NCBI GenBank assembly: GCA_012934845.2
Contig: WNNJ02003179.1
Coordinates: 58,810-122,809, forward strand
Length of the DNA stretch: 64,000 nucleotides
Source of the DNA: Pomphorhynchus laevis
Lineage: Eukaryota; Acanthocephala; Palaeacanthocephala; Echinorhynchida; Pomphorhynchidae
Direction of reading: 5' to 3'
The translations under genes were made by a program, and so were the position numbers. The first letter of the stretch is position 1, and every line of letters begins with the position of its first letter. The notes below the pieces were generated by a model, which was given only the letters and a program-made list of their open reading frames with translations, did no database searches and was not told the DNA's origin. Positions 57,301 through 64,000 of this stretch are shown here, one piece after another.

Positions 57301-60300
57301 TTGGTTCGTTTTTATTTAAAGATTGACTTTAACTTTTGTAATTTATTTAAATTAATCGTGCCTCTTTATAATATTTAAAATCAAAGATCAATTAGACGCA
57401 CTGTTGACCGCCTCAAAAGAAAAATATTATGATCCTCTAGCTGAAGAAGTTAAAAAGGAACTGTTCGGTAAGTTTTAGTATTGTTTGATCTGTTCGCTGC
57501 GTTTTTAGTATTTACTAAACAATTATTGTACAGCATAATTAAACAATATATTCAGAAAATATATCCATGTTAAGTATAATTTATGAATACATTCACCTAA
57601 TAACATTATATTTTAAATTCGATTAGTTCGATATGATTTATAGTGGAATTGGGTTCTTTCATTTGATTATCTTCGTAAATTAAATTTTGTTTAACTTTTT
57701 GTTCGACTATTTTTACGTTCGGATTATCCTTCAATTGTTACGCAATTGACTGTTATTCAGTTAAATCATGGACAGTAAAATCATGGTTTTAAGAATTGCC
57801 GACTTAAGTACAGAATTTGCAATGCTTGAAATTTTCTTGGCCTATTCATCAGCATTCAAATTAGTAAAAGATATATTTTTTTGTGATTATTAAATTTTTT
57901 TAGTTTAATTTTTAAATGTTTTTAAAACAGCTCTGTGTTCATCACTGGAGTTTTGTTACGTTACATATTTATATTAGAACATTAAGAATAATTCTACAGT
58001 AAATGCAGAGTAGTTTAAAAAATATTAAATTAAAAAATCTCGTTTGTTAATTAGTATTTTAATGGACGATTTTAGATAAAAATGCAATCAAATGCATTTT
58101 GTTTTGCTTTTACGATTTCTTGTCATATTTCTTGCTATTAATCGATCTTATCGTTAAATTATGAAATAATCTTTAAACTCATATTTTTTACTAGATATAT
58201 TAATTAATTTTATGATTTTATTAATTTTATTTATTTAGCTAAATATTTAAAAGTATTAATTATATACATTTTTAAATAATAAATAGCTATTTATTAAGAG
58301 GACGAACGACGTAAAGATCGGTTAGTAAGTGCCACACGATTAAAGCTAGCAGTCGAAAGTAGGGAGAAGCAAGACGAACGTAAAAAAAGAGCTGAACGTT
58401 TTCTTCAAAATTTAAAAAAAGATGAAATAATTAAGCAAAGTCAAGCTAAAGTATTGCTACCCACGTCTGTCCAACCTGCCGACGGTAAATTTCGTTTTTA
58501 TTTATTTAACATTTGAATTTTTTTACAAATTATCTGGTTTTAATTATTAATTTTTCTTGATTTTTGATAAATTTATTTTACGACGTAAAATGAAATAAAT
58601 GTAAATTTCACATGTACATTAGACGCTTCATTCGTTTAAATAAAAAATTATTTAAAATTAAGTAAATTAAATCATTTTTAAATTAATGTATGTGCTCGGC
58701 AATTCTGTGTCGATGAATGTTTCCATCCCGGAAAGAAAACTGAATTAAATTCTGTTTAAATTTATAAAGCAATGGTATCTAAGCAGCTTCGCAACTCGCC
58801 AAACTATTAAAAGTATAGAATTCACTTTTTAGACTTTTAATAGTTACATTATAATATATTTATATTATATTAAAATGTAAAATTTATTATATTAAATGAT
58901 ATTAATTAATTTATTATATTCAAATGTTTTTATATTCAAATGATATTAACTTTTGATTATGACGTGTGTTTAATCATTAACAACGACTGTGAGCTGCTGG
59001 TACATTTTAAATTCATTGCTTGTATCGCTTGTGAGACACTAAAATGTTTCAAAACCCTTCTAATTCATTGCTCATTTTAATGTTTGAATCACTCTTTGGT
59101 TTCTTCGCAATAAACGATCTGTTTTAGTAATATCTAAGATTGCTAATTTGTTTCACTCTACCTCAATCAGATTAATTGTTTGTAATTCATTTAATGATAA
59201 TTTTTTAATTATTATTTGAAAACATTACTAAGGATTAGTTTTTTGATTATCAAATTCTTTTAAAATTTTACTAAATTATTAGAGAAATCACAGAAGAATA
59301 TGATGAATAGATTATTGCTTGTTGATAGATCAATTAAAGAAAGACGTAGATTCGATGACAGTAAAAGATCGGAAAAGCAATACAGCGACGATCGCGAAGT
59401 TCGATCTAATTGTAAGCTAAATAGAGATCGTAAAAGGACAGAGCGACACCGCAGCATAAGTGAAGATAAACGGTTAAATATTCGCAACCTGTCCTTAGCT
59501 GCAATCGAAACGGTCAAACCCGCTGAAGATGGCGAATCCAAAAGATCATCATCGAAAAAGCAAAAACGACATGACTTAATGGAGAGAAAAAAGCACAAAG
59601 TCGATGAAAGCGATAAATCTTTGAAAGGGCAGAACCCCAAATCAGATAAGTCACATTGCAAATCAGAGCGTTTGACGTCGGATGAAAATTGCATTATTGC
59701 AAGGTATCGTATTGATGACAAGCGATCGTCAGACAGCCAACACAAACCTCATCATAGGTAATCTGCAAAGGTTTTATCACTTATTTTGTTTTATTTTGTA
59801 TAGGTCGTCAATACACAAGCACGGAGGTCGAAAGCGGTTTGTTATAATTTTTGCTACATGATTTTTTAATATTTGCTTCTTCTTTCTTCAAGAAGGTGAT
59901 AACATTTGTTATAAATTATGATTTGCATCATGTACGTAAATATTAATATTTAATTTAATATTTAATATTAATCTTAATATCTATTTTATTATAAAGTAGT
60001 GTTTCTTTAAAAATAACATTAATGCTGTAATAGTATTAATGAATTATAATAAAACGATGCGCGTGCATCATCTGCTTGAATACGAGCCTCACGGTTGACA
60101 CGTGGAAACCGAGTTTTCCAAAAAACAAATGATAAGCAGTGTTTCATGTTTACAATTCTATTAAACATTACGGTCCATTCGAGGGTAACGTTTTTTTTGT
60201 ACATGTTTCAAAAAAATCATTTTATTTAAAAAATAATAAAACGATAATTATTCGTTTAAAGTGTAGCAAATCAAATCAGCTAACTGAGTCTACGTATTTA

Positions 60301-63300
60301 ATATAATTATTAAATAAGCAAAACATAATAATGCTAAATCAAAATTTAATAATTAAATAATAAAATAAATAATTGTTTTGAGATTTTTTATAATTTAAAT
60401 CAAGTTAAAATAAAAAAATTGAAATTTAAAATAAAAGTCATTTTTATGAATTGACTAATAAATAACAGACGTTGTATCAGAATAAGAATTAGAGGTCATC
60501 AGGAGGAACTGCTATGCTATCAGGTTTCGGCCCCTAACTCCTCTACCCAACATAGCAGCGGGGCCAAATACATGCTAATGATGTATTTCCTCTGAAATAA
60601 CTATCTAGTATCTTATTCTAATACAAAGTATATTATTTATTATCATTCATCCATAAAGATTTGCCACTTAAGAGTTTAAATTTATTCTTTATATTATTGT
60701 GTTGATTTATATATTTTACTATTTAAACTATTTTACTATTTATTTACTAATATTTACTAATATTTTACTATTTATTTTAATATAATTATAAAATAAATAA
60801 AACATAATAATGCTAAATCAAAATTTAATAATTAAATAATAAAATAAATAAATGTTATAAGATTTTATATAATTTATATCAATTAAATCAGCTAACTGAG
60901 TCTACGTATTTAATATAATTATAAAATAAACAAAACATAATAATGCTAAATCAAAATTTAATAATTAAATAATAAAATAAATAATTGTTATAAGATTTTA
61001 TATAATTTAAATCAAGTTAAAATAAAAAATTGAAATTTAAAAAGTCATTTTTATGAATTGACTAATAAAAGACCAAATTTTTGATTCGAACATTATTTAT
61101 CAGTTCTTCTAATAAAGAATTGTCAATTTTAATCTTGAATTAAAATAATTTAATTTTAATTAAATATTAAAATTAAATTATTAATCTTAATAATTTAATT
61201 TAACTTTTAATCTTGATAATTCAAGATTAAAAATAATAATTTTAATAATAATTTAATATTTCAAAAATAAGCATTTTAAATTTGATTATTATTCCTAACT
61301 TTACTCTTATATGAAAATTTGTTTGAATGCCTTATTTTGTAGAAATAAAGAATATATTTAGATATTGTAAATGCCTAAATCAATAAAGAATCATCGTGAA
61401 CTCATCAACTTTTAGATGTAAAAGTAGATTAATTAATTCATTATTTTTAATTTAAAATAATGAATTAATTATTTTTAATCAATTACTGATAAATTACAAT
61501 ATTATCATATTAATTATGATATTTTTTCTATATAATTATGTTTATATTATATTAATTTTTGGTATAATATTTATAAATATTTTTGTATACTCATTATATC
61601 AATTCATATATTTATTATTTTTATTTTCTTGATTATGTCGCTTATCTATTGGGCATAATAAAAAAATGTATTTTGTTTTACAAATTTTTGACTATCTCGT
61701 ATGGCCACAATTGAAAAGCACTGTCTAAACTCTAAAAGTAAACTTCTTTAATTTTTAAACGAATTCAAATATCTAAAAGTATATTATTTTATTTTAAATA
61801 TCTAAAAATGAATTTTTGAGTTATATACAATCTTAAAGTGTAGATTTTTGGTAGATTAAGCTATTTGATCAACCTGAAATGGTAGGTTGATTAAATGGAC
61901 TTGTAAAAGATTTACTAGTAGATTAAGCTATTAGATCAGCCTGAATGATTTATTGAGTAAATGGACTACCATTTTAGAAATGGTAGTACATTTCTAAAAC
62001 TTTTTAATTAATCAATTATCAATTCATATCTAAAACTTAGAATTCATAGACTTAGAATTCTAAATCTTAGTTTTAGAATTCTTAAGTCTATGAAATGGAA
62101 TATAAACGAGAAACAGTAAAGATGATGCAAAGATATAATAAAAGCTGTAATTTTATTTTTAAGAACTAAGCGAAAAAGTCTTAATAAGCATTATTTTTGG
62201 CCGCATTATTTATTCAAATGATAAATGCGTTAGCATTCATCTTTAAACTTATCAACCTTAAAGCTTTAATATTGAAAATTTGTTTTTTTTTGTTTGTTGT
62301 AGTATGACATAAATAAATTTAACATTCAGAATTTTGTAATATAAAATTTAAAATAACTCTTCTTCATATAAGCAAATTGATTTGCTTATTTGTAGACACA
62401 TTTTTAACACAAATTGTGAATAATTTAAAGTCGATAATAAAAAACCTAATCAATAATCTGCAATATGTGATCAAAAGTCTGCGAACAAAAGTATGCGATC
62501 AAAAGTATGCAATCAAAAGTATGCGATCAAAAGTCTGCGATCAAAAGTCTGCGATCAAAAGTCTGCGATCAAAAGTCTGCGATCAAAAGTCTGCGATCAA
62601 AAGTCTGCGATCAAAAGTCTGCGATCAAAAGTCTGCGATCAAAAGTCTGCGATCAAAAGTCTGCGATCAAAAGTCTGCGATCAAAAGTCTGCGATCAAAA
62701 GTCTGCGATCAAAAGTCTGCGATCAAAAGTCTGCGATCAAAAGTCTGCGATCAAAAGTCTGCGATCAAAAGTCTGCGATCAAAAGTCTGCGATCAAAAGT
62801 CTGCGATCAAAAGTCTGCGATCAAAAGTCTGCGATCAAAAGTCTGCGATCAAAAGTCTGCGATCAAAAGTCTGCGATCAAACGTCTGCGATCAAACGTCT
62901 GCGATCAAACGTCTGCGATCAAAAATCTGCGATCAAGTCTGCGACCAAAAGTATGCGATAAAAAGTCTGCGATGAAAAGTCTACGATGAAAAGTCTGCGA
63001 TCAAAAGTCTGCGATCAAAAGTCTGCGATCAAAACTCTGCGATCAGAAGTATGCGATCAAAAGTCTGCGATCTAAAGTCAATAATCAATTTATATTAAAA
63101 TATCTAAAATTAAAAAAAATACGCTTTTTGTATTTTTATACAATTTTGATTGTATGTGCTGAATGCGATAATGTTCTATTTTAGGTTGAGTAGTACGCAT
63201 AACAGTAGAAAGAAATCAAAGGTGTGATATTACCTTTAATTAGAAGTAACATATTTTGAATTAAGGATAACAAAATATCTAAGCGTCGAAGTAGAACAAG

Positions 63301-63325
63301 AAGCCGACATCGCCACCGGTTGTAA
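48368..63325 (+). CDS. SFSWAP: SFSWAP / suppressor of white-apricot splicing regulator, 13 exons
   Basis: Exons with consistent phase: 48368-48567, 48869-49020, 52491-52579, 54503-54707, 54867-55315, 56049-56121, 56168-56287, 57387-57467, 58299-58484, 59283-59757, 59804-59836, 63185-63221 and 63266-63325; 719 residues. Domains: the DRY_EERY N-terminus (FLIFGYTCKLFRNG, LIIDRYDCRA, CDLERYASL), SURP1 in exon 4 (residues 148-215: VFIAEQGLQMEILMKTKQGG, FLKYDDVLNPYYK), SHYLHPLLF, SURP2 in exon 5 (about 316-365: DKLADYVARNG, DPRFAFI), APVSLYVK in exon 7, a basic coiled stretch (ERFLQNLKKDE), a Lys/Arg/Ser-rich exon 10 and a short RS tail RRSRTRSRHRHR. SFSWAP is a nuclear RS-type regulator of alternative splicing. 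Exons 11-12 are tiny and the least certain. AATAAA lies at 63423. Confidence 0.92.
49021..52490 (+). other. SFSWAP intron 2 (3.5 kb)
   Basis: Bounded by ACAG|GTGTGT and TTTGTGTAG|CT. It holds an R1 end motif with arm (49597-49745) and a dense AT palindrome block (51370-51495). A GC-richer stretch at 51495-51850 has short frames on both strands that I could not assign, and TTTTGTTTCTGATGA near 50708 is shared with the Penelope-type motif at 16.3 kb. Confidence 0.6.
51370..51495. repeat. AT-rich inverted-repeat block
   Basis: Repeated TATAATAGTGTA / TACACTATTATA words make several overlapping hairpins. Confidence 0.7.
52580..54502 (+). other. SFSWAP intron 3
   Basis: Bounded by GAGATT|GTGAGT and TTTTATAG|CC. 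Two weak open frames (52897-53100 and 53251-53442) lack recognisable homology and are probably decayed repeat. The last 408 bp are the 102-bp tandem array. Confidence 0.6.
54097..54504 (+). repeat. 4 x 102-bp tandem array ending at the exon 4 acceptor
   Basis: Four units of exactly 102 bp start at 54097, 54199, 54301 and 54403, each beginning ATTAATTC. Units 1, 2 and 4 end in TATAGCC or TATAGCT; unit 3 ends CATAACC. Unit 4 ends at 54504, two bases inside exon 4, so its TATAG is the functional acceptor. Units 1 and 2 keep an intact but unused TATAG. Units 1 and 2 are most alike; units 3 and 4 are more diverged. Confidence 0.95.
55316..59282 (+). other. SFSWAP introns 5 to 9
   Basis: Intron 5 (733 bp), intron 6 (46 bp), intron 7 (1099 bp), intron 8 (831 bp) and intron 9 (798 bp) are AT-rich with no element recognised. 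A short GC-richer insert at 55500-55565 (GGTCCGGGTGTTGAGCGGAA...GGGGAATCTCGGGCCC) in intron 5 is of unknown origin. Confidence 0.5.
60265..61070 (+). repeat. R1 foldback repeat with partial tandem duplication
   Basis: End motifs at 60271-60300 and 60884-60914 (ATCAGCTAACTGAGTCTACG) are followed by the same AT-rich arm. The inner arms face each other: 60441-60487 (...GTATCAGAATAAGA) against 60611-60658 (TCTTATTCTAATAC...). Between them lies the core with a perfect outer stem CTGCTATG / CATAGCAG. Confidence 0.8.
62465..63079 (+). repeat. 14-bp minisatellite, about 43 copies
   Basis: The unit is GTCTGCGATCAAAA. It is almost perfect from about 62525 to 62880, with variants at both edges (GTATGC at the left; GATCAAAC x3, GATGAAAA and others at the right). 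The unit has no stop in any + frame, so three overlapping 160-194 residue frames appear; all are products of the repeat (KSAIKSLRSKVCDQ) and not genes. It lies in SFSWAP intron 11, about 100 bp before exon 12. Confidence 0.98.
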
Positions 63326-64000
63326 TTTAATTTTTACACTTATATATTTAAAAGGGACGCAGGCATTTTATATTTGACATGTATCTTGTTTTATGATTTG
63401 TATCTCCTTGATTTTGTATTTAAATAAATTTTATGTCAATTTCTGCAATATGTTACTTGATTAAATCATCGAATAACTTTCATCACACCAAAGCTACAAG
63501 GCGATAGCAAATCAAATTTGACTGAAATAGAGATTTCCCTAATGCATTTTTGATTTTTTGCAAATAATCGAGGTAGATTGATTTTTTATTTTATAAACGT
63601 TAGAATCCGTTGCGATAATCTTTGAGGGGTATTACGAATTTTAGGTTTACAATTATGACAATGTGTCAACATGAAAATCAAGGCGATCAACCTTGATTTT
63701 ATCTGCTAAGAATTCATTGCATACCGCTGCAAATTTTATAGCTTAGAAACAAATGATTATTTATGTCTAGAAACTCAAATTTTAATCTGTTTCTTTTTTA
63801 AGTTTTTATTTGTAAGATATAAAGCTCAATTTTTATATCACAATAGAATGAAATCAAGGTTGTGATATTACCTTTAACTAGATATCTTCTTTCGAATTGA
63901 AGATTTGTAAGATAAAAGAGCTTTATAAAGGATTAATAGAGAAAGTATGGACAAATACTAATATATAATACTAAAAATATATAATACTAATATATTATAA
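63326..64000. other. 3' region of SFSWAP
   Basis: AATAAA at 63423-63428 is the likely poly(A) signal. Further on, a diverged copy of the exon 12/13 region appears at about 63838-63910. The rest is AT-rich and unrecognised. Confidence 0.5.
63838..63910 (+). repeat. Diverged duplicate of SFSWAP exon 12/intron 12
   Basis: GAAATCAAGGTTGTGATATT followed by ACCTTTAACTAGA parallels GAAATCAAAGGTGTGATATT followed by ACCTTTAATTAGA at 63211-63243, an offset of about 640 bp. The exon 13 coding part is not evident in the copy. Confidence 0.7.

Larger units (their letters stand above)
59837..63184 (+). other. SFSWAP intron 11 (3.3 kb)
   Basis: It carries a long R1 copy in partial tandem (60265-61070), AT-rich filler and the 14-bp minisatellite (62465-63079). 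It ends TCTATTTTAG|G. Confidence 0.6.

Noticed and set aside
59260-59745. 161-residue Ser/Leu-rich minus-strand frame
   Set aside because: It is the complement of SFSWAP exon 10, whose Lys/Arg codons give Ser/Leu on the other strand.
62377-62989. Three long overlapping open frames with 14-residue repeats (KSAIKSLRSKVCDQ type)
   Set aside because: They are produced by the 14-bp minisatellite, which has no stop in any frame, and they lie in an SFSWAP intron. No independent coding evidence exists.
1-64000. CRISPR arrays, operons, rRNA and tRNA genes
   Set aside because: The 14-bp array has no spacers, gene structure is eukaryotic, and no canonical A/B-box pair with a cloverleaf was recognised. 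A tRNAscan-SE run would settle the tRNA question.

Overview
The window is nuclear DNA of an invertebrate animal. It is strongly AT-rich, its one multi-exon gene has GT-AG introns, and it is crowded with degraded non-LTR retrotransposons of animal type. I cannot name the phylum from the sequence. There is no operon structure, CRISPR array or rRNA, and I recognised no tRNA.

Host genes. Four host genes are recognisable, all on the + strand: a 26S proteasome lid subunit Rpn9/PSMD13 (5813-6970, one exon), the protein phosphatase 1 inhibitor PPP1R11/inhibitor-3 (29225-29581, one exon), a PLP-dependent class V aminotransferase of the isopenicillin-N-epimerase-like type (ATG at 34851, stop at 36221, one exon), and the splicing regulator SFSWAP/suppressor-of-white-apricot (48368-63325). 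I rebuilt SFSWAP as 13 exons encoding 719 residues with consistent phase throughout. A possible terminal exon of a fifth gene lies at 919-1206. PSMD13, PPP1R11 and SFSWAP each have a T-rich stretch ending in AG directly against the ATG. That looks like a splice acceptor and raises the question of spliced-leader trans-splicing or 5'UTR introns. The SFSWAP introns fall into a very short class (44-46 nt) and a longer class running from 159 nt to 3.5 kb.

Mobile DNA. At least five LINE groups are present. (1) LINE-alpha has ORF1 with three CCHC knuckles, an APE endonuclease and an RT; copies lie at 1.64-2.65 kb, 18.96-19.06 kb, 19.15-22.95 kb and 23.0-26.77 kb, the last two being near full length and head to head. 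(2) LINE-beta is CR1/L2-like and shares a 3' end containing GCATTTGCCACGT or close variants; copies lie at 7.13-10.99, 27.15-28.89, 41.1-42.67 and 42.67-43.03 kb. (3) LINE-gamma is CR1-like with an (ATT)n-type 3' end; copies lie at 33.2-33.7, 36.7-37.8, 38.27-40.96 and 46.1-46.9 kb. (4) LINE-delta has a C-terminal Cys-rich motif; pieces lie at 17.7-18.96, 32.2-32.9 and 34.4-34.6 kb, with a possible piece at 14.6-15.2 kb. (5) An RTE-clade element at 43.7-45.05 kb is bracketed by a 14-bp direct repeat. There are also a broken Ty3/Gypsy-like fossil (11.04-13.67 kb) with a 169-bp MITE inside it, an integrase fossil (31.0-31.7 kb), and two possible Penelope-type hammerhead motifs.

Simple and structured repeats. 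A dispersed foldback repeat (here R1), with about ten copies of a short sequence resembling TAACTGAGTCTACGTATT, runs through the intergenic DNA and SFSWAP introns. Inside SFSWAP, a 4 x 102-bp array ends exactly at the exon 4 splice acceptor, and a roughly 43-copy 14-bp minisatellite fills part of intron 11. Several recent local duplications were also found: 226 bp at 37.8/38.05 kb, a gene-tail duplicate after the aminotransferase, and a diverged copy of the SFSWAP exon 12/13 region.
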